From Rhabdornis inornatus (lineage: Eukaryota; Chordata; Aves; Passeriformes; Rhabdornithidae): a DNA stretch of 64,000 nucleotides. The DNA lies in NCBI GenBank assembly GCA_013397075.1, contig VWZS01003940.1:959439-1023438 (forward strand), in the 5' to 3' direction. The number at the start of each line of letters is the position of its first letter. The first letter of the stretch is position 1. The translations under genes were made by a program, and so were the position numbers. Below the pieces are notes generated by a model that was not told the origin of the DNA, did not search any database, and was given only the letters and a program-made list of their open reading frames with translations. Positions 40,755 through 51,606 of this stretch are shown here, one piece after another.

Positions 40755-42930
40755 ATGCCAAGAAACTTGACATTATTGTGTTTTTTTTCTCATTCCTCCA
40801 TTGACAATCTCCCTGGAAAATCCCAAGAAAACACTGTCTAGTCCTGATTACTAAGGGAGAACTTTCTAATACTGGGAATGATTTAAAAAAAAAAAAATAT
40901 ATATATAAAATTAATTGGTGATACCATCAATGAAGCAAATGTTCCCAGTGGATTCATCCCATTTACCAGAAATATAAATACCAGAGAAAATAAATCCCTT
41001 GTAGGGGCAGTCACGTTATCAGAGAATCCCTGTGCTGACCAAGTGGGAAGGATGATGTAAGGATGAGTTTTAGGGTAGACAGAAGCTGAAGCTTCACGGA
41101 CTGGTTAAATTACTTAAATATCATCTTATCTCTAACACAATCAGGCATGCATAAAGACACATGGGAACATACAGTTCTTTACCATGGTTGAACATATGCC
41201 TTTATTAATGTACAAAAGACTGAGTTCTATTTCAGTCAAGCATAATATAGTTTGCTGTTAAATTCATAGTTGCACTGAATGCATTTATACATTTGGTTCT
41301 AGTTTATCTCAAACTGCCTTGCCATTTTTAGGCCTCAAATATTTATAAAATCTATAGAATATTTTTTAGCCAACCAAATGATTCCGTGATCCTTATCTAT
41401 TATATTTTTACGAAATAAATAATTATTTCTTTTACATTAAAACTACTTACAATTCTTTCTGCTAAATTCTAGTTTCCTCATATATGTAAAGGAAAAGAAA
41501 AACAGGGGTGTAACATTTAGCTTTATACTTTCAGTGTTTTATAAACAAGAGATGTGACAGCACACAGAGACAATGTTTTGTGTATGTATGTATACAAAAT
41601 ATATAATTGTGGTGCTTTGAGTTTGGTTTTGAAAATAAATATGGATTTAATCAGCCTTAAATAAAATGTAGCATATAAATACTATTTCTGGAATCTAAGA
41701 TTCTCTTTGAAACAAAGGGCTTCCTTATAATTTCTAGGAGGATGTGGCAGCCCAGGTGTCAGTTACAAATTAGTTATATCTGCTGATACCGTTATATATC
41801 TTGCCATAAGAATTTAGAAAATATTTTGCTTATTACCATGAGGATATTATCTACTTTTAAAATGCCAAATTATTATACCCTACGCAGTAATACTTTAAAT
41901 TTTCAAACACTAAAATAATTAGGGAATTAAGAATTTAAATTGTCTCAAAATTAGTCTCCTGGTATCATTCTAAATAGGGGTATTTTTAATGAATCTTCCA
42001 CTGAGATAAGTTTATTTTTTATGCTTTTTTAGTGTCTGTCATACAAATGTTCAGCAATCTTTTTATTGAACTTAAATTTTTATTGTCTTCCTGACATATT
42101 TTTCTAAGGCTTGAGGATTTTAGAATAGAAGAACCATTGTAATTTGTGTGAGATATTAAAAATGCAGCCATAGCTTCTTTTTTCTTTTTTTTTTAACCTC
42201 TCTTTCTCTCTTTTTCTCTCTTTCTCTCTCTTTCTCTCTCTACTCATTTAACCAGCAGCAGTTAAAAATAACTGTTTAATTGTAATACCCCCTGCAAATC
42301 CCCTTCCAGCTATGACATGGTTTGGGTTTGAAAATCCTTATAAGGACTTTTCGTTACCATTTCATTGGCACAACTTGTATTTATAGAAGAAACCTCTTCT
42401 TTTCTGATGTAGAGTCTGTGGTGGAGCTTGCAAGAGCCCTGAGCAGAGGCAACCTATGGTAGGATGCAGGGTGCTACTGTTGCCTCGTGGGAGGGCTGAT
42501 TTTGGGGGAGAGAAGAGCAACACTGAAGCTTGATTTTTTTTTTTCCACCTTTCTGTAGGTGGCTTTCCCTTTGTAGTATGTCACCAGCTTGTGTTGGTGC
42601 TTTCCTTTGGTACCCTACTACAGAGCACTCTGGATGAAGAGAATGCAGCCTCAGCCACCGGGTTTTGCTGCAGTTACCCATTTATGCAGCCTGATTATTT
42701 AAAAACACTAAACTTAGAGATGACTTTTTGTCAGGAGTCATCTATTGGTTGAAAAATTCCTGGTGTGCTTGTGCCTTGACACAGATCCGGTGTGGACTTT
42801 TCGTTTTCGCCTGTTTGGATGCTCAGGTTACACAAGGTGGTTCCTCCGTTAGATGGCACTGTGTGTTTCAGCAGTGCCTCTAGTCACTCCCCCTGTGCTA
42901 AATGGAAAGTAATTAACTTTTAGGAGGTGT
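40755..42930. other. AT-rich stretch with low-complexity tracts
   Basis: No gene. It contains an A-run followed by TA repeats near 40884-40906 and the pyrimidine tract listed separately. Confidence 0.45.
42177..42240 (+). repeat. Polypyrimidine (CTCTTT)n microsatellite
   Basis: A T-run with one C (42177-42194) leads into an almost pure C/T tract of CTCT and CTTT units to 42240. Homopurine-homopyrimidine tracts like this are mutable and can form triplex DNA. No function is implied. Confidence 0.85.
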
Positions 42931-43166
42931 GTTTGTTATAAAAAGCAGCCTCTCCATGTGGATGTGAGTTCTTTGTTCTTATCAGACTGAGGAAAACGGT
43001 CTTGCTCTCTCTGTATTTTTTCTTTCTCTCCACCCNGTACATGGAAAATGCCAGTGAGATCAAAACTGATTTATATCTTTCTTCCCACTCTGAAATCAAA
43101 GGATTTTTTCCTTTCTATGGACGATTTAATTTGGGTCCCTGTGATTCGATAAACCAAACATTTTGA
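42930..43166 (+). promoter_or_regulatory. Possible alternative TATA-type promoter with a short ORF
   Basis: TATAAAAAG (about 42938-42946) is preceded by an AGTAATTAACTTT homeodomain/HNF1-like block (about 42908-42920) and followed by TCTTATCAGA, a GATA-factor site on the opposite strand, near 42978. An ATG at 43041 opens 41 codons to TGA at 43164-43166. The base at -3 is T, so the start context is only moderate. There is no CpG island, so this would be a tissue-restricted promoter or an alternative first exon of a longer transcript. One ambiguous base (N) sits at 43036. All of it is motif-level evidence. Confidence 0.2.
43036..43036. other. Ambiguous base (N)
   Basis: A single unresolved base lies in a CT-rich run five bases before the ATG at 43041. 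It is an assembly or consensus ambiguity, and any motif spanning it is uncertain. Confidence 0.99.
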
Positions 43167-43964
43167 CAAAATTTTTTTCATTATTAATGGCCATGTTGCA
43201 GAACAACTCTTATCTTTCCTTAAATTTGGAAGCACCAAAAATTATAGATCTGGTTGTTTCTCACAAAACCGTGAAGGAAGTGTGGATAAAAACCTGATTT
43301 CTTAGTGACTGAGAAGGAATCAAGTTATTACATTGCTGCAGCTGCTATTTGATCCATTGGTGTTGTTAGAAAATTGAGACTGGGGGAAATTATTTCTTTA
43401 GCTTGGACAGAAGTCCACCCCTGAAGAAGGGGCCTGCAGGAGGCCAGGGCAGGTCTCTGCTAATGGGGAAGGACCTGAACATGATTTTGATTTTGACCTG
43501 ACAAAATAACACTGCCTTCCTTATTTCCAGGGGAATAAGGACTAGGATGAGCCAGGGATAATCCCTGCAAGAGATTGTGCCTTTGGCCATCCTCTTCCAG
43601 AGAGCATGAGAATTTAGCAATGTGAATGTGAGATACTCCATGCCTGTTTGCCTCAGTTCCAGAGAGCAAACTCAGACTCATTTAATTGACTCATATAATT
43701 GTGGGCTCTGTGTCCCAACAAAATGCTAAGCCAACAGTGGAATTTACCCATTCTGGATTTTTCAACCCTAGCAAGGCAATGAACAGCAGTAGCATACCTG
43801 GTGAATATTTTACTACACAGGTCTTTGGAAGTACCACTGCTCTTGGCTGCATCTACAACAGTTGTTGTAAGGGACAGTAAAAACAACCTTAGTCAGGAAA
43901 AAGAACAGCAAATGGGACTGGGGTTCAATATTGTATTTAACTGGGAAGATAATATTACTCTGCA

Positions 43965-44075
43965 GGCTGGACTGGGGTGAGGGAAACATGGATTGCTACC
44001 TGGCTGCATTATTGACTCTCAGGGTGACTTTGAGCCAAATATGTCAGTTTTCAGAAGTGAGTAATGAGTTTTCCT
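43965..44075 (+). repeat. Possible MIR-like SINE remnant
   Basis: 'ctggctgcattattgactct' followed by 'agggtgactttgagccaaat' and 'gtcagttttc' parallels the MIR segment around 'tgtgaccttgggcaagtcac ... cctcagttt'. Weak match, old element. Confidence 0.28.
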
Positions 44076-45122
44076 GCTAGCTGGACACACTTCATGGGGT
44101 CATAATTTTGTCCCTGAAATGGTGGCCCTCTGTACACCTGAGGCTGTAATTTTCTCGGGATTGAATCCATAACATAGGAAAGCTCATAAAGGCACTTTCC
44201 TCACCCTTCTTTTACTGTTCTAATGTACTGTAATGTTTTTTTGTAACCAGAACTGCTGCCTATTATGTGTGGAAGGTGGTGATCTCAAACACAACTTCCC
44301 TGTCCCACATTTTGGGTGACAGAGTATACTTGTGATCCTTAAAATAGTATTCAGGTTATTTATAGGAACTGTATAATTTATTTTTATGACCAGTACACAT
44401 AAATCAACATGCAAATAAAAAAAAGTTGAAATCTATAAAACAGACTTCCTAGATGAAGAAAAAACACAAATGCATACTTTAATAATACAGTTTACACAAC
44501 AATGAACTGTTAACAGCTCAGCTTTTGTACAGCTTTGGAAAAGAATTTAAGCAGACTTGGTAAACTATAGGTTGAAAGTAAAAAACCCTGTAAAAATACA
44601 GATTCATTACTGTTTAATTTCAACTGAATCTCCAAAGCTTGAGTTAAGACTCAACTTATGTTTTCATTACAAGCAATTTTTCAAGATCTTATTCAATAAC
44701 TTCGGTCTATAGGTTAGTAAGATGTATGCAAATATGATTTGAATTTTATAAATCTACTTGAAATGAGAAACTTCTAGCCAGTAGAATCATCTATAAAACA
44801 ATAACTGATAACTTTTAGACCACACAAGGATTACAATTTTTATGGGTTTTTTTTCATTTGTAAAAGGGATTTTGAAAAAATAATTTTGACTAAACTCAAG
44901 TAGGGCTGTGCCTTTTTGCTACCTGTTGTGTTTGTCAGATGTCATGCATGTGTGGGAACCCTGCGTGGTACCAAAAATGTTAGGGGTGGAAGAGTGGCAG
45001 TGAGCTCCTCAAAAGCCTGGAAATGCTGGCTACTTTCAGCACGAAAAGCCTATGATGGTAAAACTTCAGAATAACTTTTCTATTTTTATTTTACCTAAGT
45101 GTGATGCTTGTTATTTTTACAG

Positions 45123-45171
45123 GTGTATGAAACCATAATCACTCATATTATTGGTTTACTTAGATGGAAAG
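45123..45171 (+). CDS. Weak candidate exon
   Basis: The acceptor TTATTTTTACAG ends at 45122 and the donor AAAG|GTAGGT follows at 45172. Only the phase-0 frame is open over the 49 bp (V-Y-E-T-I-I-T-H-I-I-G-L-L-R-W-K plus one base), and it would follow the exon at 31307 in phase. It ends in phase 1, so it cannot be followed by the candidate at 50881. The composition suggests no domain, and chance is a real possibility. Confidence 0.15.
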
Positions 45172-48029
45172 GTAGGTCAGCCAGAGAATTGGTCTACTCT
45201 TCTGAAGCTCTTGGTGATAAAATTGTGTTTCCTGTATGGGTCTGGGTGCAATGCCAGTTGGTCTAATTAAACTGATCTTGAAAAATATATTTTTTTCACA
45301 CTTTAATGTTTGGAGCCTGGTCTGACATTCCTTGTCTAGTCTGCCTTAAATTAAATTTCTTGAAATAATTATGCAAAAAATAAAAACCTTTTTTTTTTCA
45401 TAAGAGTAGTTCCCTAATAACAACAGAAACAACAACAAAAGGCATTCTGTATTCTTCTTTACCTATGATGTTTCTCTGAAATCTGTGAGATTCTGATGCT
45501 AGACTTCATCTGTAAGGTAGTATTTTCTTAATTTAACTTTTAATTTTTCACATTTAACTGAAAACCCAGACTTCCTACAACAACATCATGGTTTTCTCAA
45601 GTTAATTTAATACAGATTTGCTGGCCTCCTTATCACTCTGAATGTCCTTCCTATAAGCCTTCACATGGAACAGGAACTCCTATTCACAGCAGAAAACAAA
45701 ATTAGGAAATATAAAATGCAGTGAAAGAAATGGACTTATGTATAGCGCTGGCATTGCTAACAAATTAGAAGTTACTCAGTTGTACATTTCTACAGATAAA
45801 AAGAAGCATGGGCTAGGTTTTGTAATCTTATCACATATAAAGAAAAAATACTGAAAGTTTTCTCTGAAATAATTTAGATTATGCTGTTTATGGCTCAGTC
45901 ACTTAGGGAAGAGAGAGTTAATTATTTCTCTAGTAAGCAAAATGTCATGACATTGTCATTATCCAAGAATGCAGGGCACACACTGAATTCATTCCCTTGA
46001 TCAATGGGTGTCTTCAGGATTTGTTTTGCTGGTAGATTCCCAGGGGGAAGTCCCATGCTCACATCTGATACTTTCTCCAAGCACAAATAAGTTCAACACA
46101 AGTGTTTTTAGAAAGGGTGATTTTCACAAACTTCTGTGCTAGAAGGAGAGGACGTTTCCCCTAAGACTGTGGGTCAAAAAAGGACATAACCAGCCAGGTG
46201 ATCTGTGGTGCTCTAAAATTCTTGTTTTCCAGCACACTGGTGTTAGTGCTGTTTGGGATCCCTTGCTGGAGTGCCATGTAAGCTTAACTGGAAGTAAATT
46301 GTTGCCTGGGGAAGGGACAGTGGGCTGGGTCTGCTTGCTTGAGCCACTGAGATTATCCCAGGATTTGCACAGCCTACACTCAGTTTAAGTACATTGGAAA
46401 TGGTACATCTAAGAGAAATGATCTGAAGAAAATAATGAAAGGATATTTAAGAGTGCTCTGTGGGCTTTTTCTTTTTTTTTTTTAAATAATATCTCAATAT
46501 AAGTTCTATTTATAATAAAACACTTACTTTGACAGGTCTGAAAATATTACTGTTTTAAAAGGCTGACTAGACTTAATGTTGGCTTGGATCATCATTTTCT
46601 TTTTATTATTGCAAAGATATTTCTCTTCCTTTCTTTGTTAAACTAGCTTAATTGAGAATCCAAATAGCACCCTTGAGACGACCATAGGGGCTGAAGGCAA
46701 CTGCATATTAGAGTGAAAATCATCCCTGTTATCAAAAATAAATCATGGTCTTTCTCATTCACAGGGGCTTTTAAAGTGTTTTCTCTTGGGTTTTTTTTTT
46801 TATGACTTTTCTTCTGTATGAAGACTTGACAGCTGATAATGAAAATCATTTATAGTTCAGATTGCCTGGGTGATGAGGGAGAGACAAACCTGACTTCATT
46901 TTAGGAATTCAGCATTTGGGAAACTACCATGATCAAATGTACATTGCACAAAGAGAAAATTTTAAGGACCTTTTATTGATGGTTAAGTGGGATATTCAGA
47001 AGGTGGTGCCTGCTTAATACAACTTTTGTACAAAAAAAAAAAGGATCACTTATGATCAGTAAAATACTGAAACATTCATAAAATGTCAAATGTCAGTGGG
47101 AAGCTGAGACTTCTATTTCTCAAAGCTGGAGGAATTGATCTTGCAGAAATATTCTCTTTCAATGATTTCTTTTATTTAAGAGAAAATTATTTAAGAGGCA
47201 GTGTTGTAGCGTGAGGCAAGAAAATTACTCTTGGAGATAATTTATTGCTGAAGTGGGGGGTTTTTTTCAGCTCAAACTATTCACTGTAAATAACATTATG
47301 AGTTTAATTTCTATTACGCCAGACAGTGCTTAGTTTTGCAAATGAAAATAAAAATGGGCCAACATCAAGAGAAGCGTGATAAATGAGAAAAAACATTTTT
47401 TGTCTTTGTAAGGACTGTGATAAACAGTTATGGATTATTAGGTCATATATTGCCATTCTTTGTGCAGTACAGAAGAGGTGAAAGCCACTCAAGAGGACAG
47501 AACTGCAGATGGGAGGAGAGGCTCTTGTGGTTGGTGCTTTTATGCCATTTACTTTTTGCCATTGCTTTACTTGACTTTTGCTTTTGAGACTAATGTGCTT
47601 CTGCAATAAATAACTTTATAGCAACTATTAGCTGCTTAGCTCATTAAAAAAGCCAACCCAAGTTAAATGCCTAAGAGCATGCTGGAGGTTCTAACCTCAC
47701 AGGTATCCATTCCATGCTGCACACTCACCAGCATCACATGTAAGGCAGCTCTGAGACATGGCAGAGAAGAGAGGAGGCCAAGAGTGCTGTGTGGAAGGAT
47801 ATTTGCACTCTGGATGACACCAGATTTGGGGAGCTGGAATTGGTTTCCTCACACAGGCTTCTGGTTTCTGTGCTCCCTCTTGCTTCTTCATGTGGCCGCT
47901 GTCTTCCTCCTCTCTGTTCACTGGATCAGGATGAAACAGAATGGAATTCTGCTTTATTTCTCCTCCATCTGCCCTCCCACGCCTCCACATTAGATGTGGG
48001 ACTTCCCATTAGCATCACTTAATCCAACC

Positions 48030-48240
48030 CTGCAGTTGTTTTCAAGGCATGGAGAAAGCATGTCCCTCACTGAGATGGTGTTCTGCAGAGAAGTGGGGAG
48101 CCTTCTGTGAGACAGCCACTCTTTGGAAGGTATGGCTCTGACATGACAGTCCTAGAAGGTTTGATTATTCCTGCTTTAATCAGGATGTTGGCCCAGATGA
48201 CCTTTGTGCCTAAATCCATCTGTGGTATGCAATTCCATAG
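48030..48240 (+). mobile_element. Possible eroded CR1 3' end
   Basis: The right end reads 'atgttggcccagatgacctt' followed by 'ccatctgtggtatgcaattc', which parallels the CR1 3' terminal 'ggactagatgacct...ttctatgatt'. The preceding 150 bp are too diverged for a firm call. Confidence 0.28.
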
Positions 48241-50009
48241 TGGCTATTGAGAGGGGTAAACAAAACCCAACACAAAACAACATGATACAGGTAAATGAAA
48301 GATAAGGACTTAGAATCTGCAGCTGTTAAATATTAGGATGATGAGGTAGGATTGCTGTTGCTGTACTTTCCTGGGGAATGAAAACACAGCACTCCTGGGT
48401 GAAGCCTGTGCTGGGAAGCATTCTCATTCTCACACAGTACTCCTGAGACACTGATGGCCTAGCTATTGTCACAACTTCAGCCACACAATATTGCTTAATT
48501 AAATAATGCAAGCATGTGCATGTTATATCTGTGCACACCATTTGAGCCTTTTCAAAGCAGCTGGCACTTGAGATGGGAATTTTGTCAGTGTGAATTCTAA
48601 ACATAAGCAGGGAAAAGGTTACATTTTTGAAACATCTGTAATCATTTGTGTGCCATATAAGTTAATTGGCTGTGTATGGACTTTAAGCAGTTCACTCCTC
48701 TTCTGTTATGTTCTGACAGTGTATGCTTTGCATTCTTGAAACCTTTATAATTTTCCTAGAGTTTCTAGAAACAACCTGAAATCCAACTAAATTGTGTTTA
48801 AAATTCAATAACATAGCTATTATCTGTCTGCTTCTTATTATTTTTTACTATAACTCTGGTGAAAAGAGAAAAAAGGTATCAATAGGGGTTAAGACCTAAC
48901 TGTATGACTCTTAGGTAATGTTATAAAAATACAGCAGGAAATTAGTGAAAACGCATCTTGTGTTTCCCTACATAGGAAACAAACCTGTGGATGGAAGTAC
49001 AGAGTCCAGTCAGAGAAGCAGAGCATCTGTCTTACTAAAAAGTACTGATTGGCTGCAGGGCTTGAGGTCAAACTGAGCAAAAATAAAGACCTTGTGTTAC
49101 CAAATCAAGAGTGTGCACAAGAGAGGTTCTCCATGCTGGAATTATTTTGCAAGTAATTTGCATCAAAATTTCAGATTTTCATTAATAAGAACCTTATCTG
49201 TATAGACAAGCACTGACTTTTATTTTTTTTCTTTCTGTTGCTTTATGGTCACTAGTAATAAAAAGTTATCCAGGAAATAAATTGCTTTATTATTCCTCAT
49301 TACAGTCCCTTTCTCCTGCTGGTTTTCTTTTTTGCTCTGCCTATAATCTAATGCTGGCTGCAGTGAAAGACGATGTCTTCAGCCATGCCACGTGAGTTCT
49401 TTTAAATCCTTCTTTTCCTTGAGCAGCAAGATAATTGATTCCTCTTAAAATGTAAACCTCGTAGCTTTCCTTGTCTCAAGTATATCTACAGTCATTTTAA
49501 ATAGAATAATATGTGCCCTACCTTGGTGCAATGTGCTCTCCTTCTGGACCTCTTCTCCTTCTGTGTTTTAATTGGCAGTAATCTGAAACTGAACAATCAC
49601 TTAGGCATAGTGGGAATATGGAATTGTATGCACATGGGCTTATATGGAGTCTGGGAACTTGACTGTATTCAACATCAAACTGTAAGATACTGAGAGTAAA
49701 AATAACCACGACAATTAGGTGCCTCATAAAAAGTCAAGAAACAAAGCCTTGTGTTGTAGACTTCCCAGTACCTCTCAAAGTAGATTGACGACACTAATAA
49801 ACTGATTCCTGCTTGGTATCCCATGTGCAATATGTAGTTATGAACATTTTGCACCCTTGTTCTTCCCTCTGGTGAGCTCTAGAGAAGGCTGAGGGTGCTG
49901 AGGAAGTGAAAAGGAAAAAGGCAGAGGTGCTTGCTCATCCTCAGCTGGGGCTCAGGCAGGGAGGCTGCAAGGGTGTGGGGGGCCTGTGTTACTGCTTGTA
50001 TGATTAAGA

Positions 50010-50137
50010 TGGGTTTTTTTGCTGGTTTTTTTTTTGGTTGGTTGATTTGGGGTTTTTTGTTATGCCTTTTTTGTTTGGTGCTTCTTTTTTGTTCGTTGGT
50101 ATGTTTTTGTTTTGTTTTGTCTTGTTGGTTTTTTGAG
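50010..50137 (+). repeat. T/G-rich low-complexity tract
   Basis: Runs of T broken by single or double G (TTTTG and TTGG units) occupy most of this interval. They account for the apparent ORFs on both strands here. Confidence 0.8.
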
Positions 50138-50181
50138 TGTTGAACATCAGTTAATTTGTTAATTTCACCAGTGCCTATGCA

Positions 50182-50323
50182 AATGACAAACTGATTCAAT
50201 AGCTACTCACTGCATGAATCTGATTTAATTCAGAGCAGAAATTGATGAAAAGACCAAACATGGGCCATGACAGAAGTCAGCTCAAATTCAAGCAGTGAAG
50301 AGCTATTGAATCAGTTTGTCATT
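50182..50323. repeat. Inverted repeat: 49-position stem, 44-base loop
   Basis: The arm 50182-50204 is the exact reverse complement of 50301-50323 (23 bp, no mismatch). Pairing continues inward with scattered mismatches and G:U pairs to about 50230/50275. Examples are 50207-50213 with 50292-50298 (7 bp) and 50215-50219 with 50286-50290 (5 bp). The loop is 50231-50274. As RNA from either strand this would fold into a long hairpin. It is longer-looped than a usual animal pre-microRNA and has no terminal features of a known transposon that I can see. It lies inside the putative transcription unit that starts at 18.3 kb. Alternatives are a non-autonomous DNA transposon remnant, a snap-back duplication from replication template switching, or an assembly artefact. 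Confidence 0.85.
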
Positions 50324-50880
50324 CCCTTAGACACTCAGACCTGACTCTCAGAATCAGAATCTGGTTGTCAGAAAAAAATTTTATGAGCTTTCTTGTATGT
50401 TTGTAGTTATTTTATTGGATTTTTCTAATGAAGTACATAAGGATGATGACTAACTGAAATACTAATATATTGGAAGTCCCATCTGCTGGTGAATAATTGA
50501 AATGATGAGCAGCTGAGCCAGGTCCTTGTGCTGCCTGGTAATTGATCAGGAATATTGTATCTGCCACAAAGTGTTTGTTTTCTGTGTAGTGGCTGATGGC
50601 TTCTGTCTGGTAATAGGACAAAATCAACCATCCAAAACATTTCAAACTATCAGCAAGAATTAGTGATTAGCCTTTACATGAGCCTGGCAATAAATCTGCT
50701 CTGTTCCTCTTTGGTCTTTGTGACAGCTAGCGACAGAGAGACTCTCAATGTAATTGTTATGACTGGTGTGTGCCCCTGCCTTTTCTCTCTGCTATTTGTT
50801 CATTAAAGATAAGTGCTTTCTCTCTGAGACTGGTTAAATGCTGCTGCTTTCAGTATCTTACTGTGTCTTTCTCCTCTTAG

Positions 50881-50938
50881 CACTTAAAGCTTTCACACGC
50901 TGTTCCAGTTATTAGCTTTGCTCAGAGTATATTCTCAG
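50881..50938 (+). CDS. Weak candidate exon (19 codons, phase 0 to 1)
   Basis: A strong acceptor (CTGTGTCTTTCTCCTCTTAG, ending 50880) precedes 58 bp closed by CTCAG|GTAATC at 50939. Of the three frames only phase 0 is open, which fits the exon at 31307. It reads H-L-K-L-S-H-A-V-P-V-I-S-F-A-Q-S-I-F-S and ends in phase 1. No downstream candidate that I found continues in phase 1, so it is unresolved. Confidence 0.25.
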
Positions 50939-51195
50939 GTAATCCTTGGAATGCCTCCCTGAATCAGTATTACTTTCAGATTTAATATTGAAATTAAAGA
51001 TTAAGAAAACAAAATGTAAGAGTAAGCAGCATTTGAGTTTGTTCTGGACTCTCAAATAAATGGACATCAGCAAGAGCAGGAAATAATTTCTCCATTCTCT
51101 GTCCTGTCTGCTACTTACTCTCAGATACTGAAGCTTTTAGAATGCTGTGAGAACACAGGGCTCAAAGCATCAACATTTTCTTGCTACCTTTTCAG

Positions 51196-51606
51196 TCGTG
51201 GTCATGTTTCTTAGCTTCATTTCACCGGAATGATGAGTCACAAGTGAAACTGTGGTCCGAGCTGCTGCTCACGTGCTGCTCCTTGGTCCTGCTCGTGCGT
51301 GAGGATGCGCGGCTGCTGGACCTCGCTGGTGCTCTGAGCAGGACCTGCCTGCCCTGGGCTCTGAGGGCTCTGCTCTCTGTGGCTCTGTGTCCACACATGG
51401 AAACTGCAAAAGCCAAAGGGAATTCCTCCCTTTGGAAGCACCCCAAGAGCTGTGGAGGAGAAAACTCATGGTTTTCAGACTTTCAAAGGTCTGGCCAAGC
51501 ATTGCTTCAGGGCCTCCCAGTGTTTTTCTTTCTGCCAGTGGGATTTACTGGGTTTTTATGCCCTCTTTTCTTGGGAGCCAGGAGCCAGGAGAATGCTTGT
51601 GCTTGA
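51196..51606 (+). CDS. Open segment after an acceptor; hypothetical terminal exon
   Basis: CTTGCTACCTTTTCAG ends at 51195, and one frame is then open for 136 codons to TGA (51604-51606), in phase 0 with the candidate exon at 31307. The first third contains the local CpG spike. The predicted peptide is Leu-, Cys- and Ser-rich with hydrophobic patches but no domain I recognise. No AATAAA is evident in the following few hundred bases. The raised GC content makes a chance ORF of this size plausible, and an eroded mobile element is another explanation. Confidence 0.17.
   Translation, partial: SWSCFLASFHRNDESQVKLWSELLLTCCSLVLLVREDARLLDLAGALSRTCLPWALRALLSVALCPHMETAKAKGNSSLWKHPKSCGGENSWFSDFQRSGQALLQGLPVFFFLPVGFTGFLCPLFLGARSQENACA

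Larger units (their letters stand above)
43167..50181. other. Mostly gene-less stretch
   Basis: No supportable gene apart from the weak candidate exon at 45123. The GC-richer block 47660-48000 has overlapping short ORFs on both strands with no recognised product. The T/G-rich tract at 50010-50137 is low complexity and produces spurious ORFs on both strands. Confidence 0.4.

Noticed and set aside
49879..50199. ORFs on both strands across 49.88-50.2 kb
   Set aside because: They translate the T/G-rich low-complexity tract.
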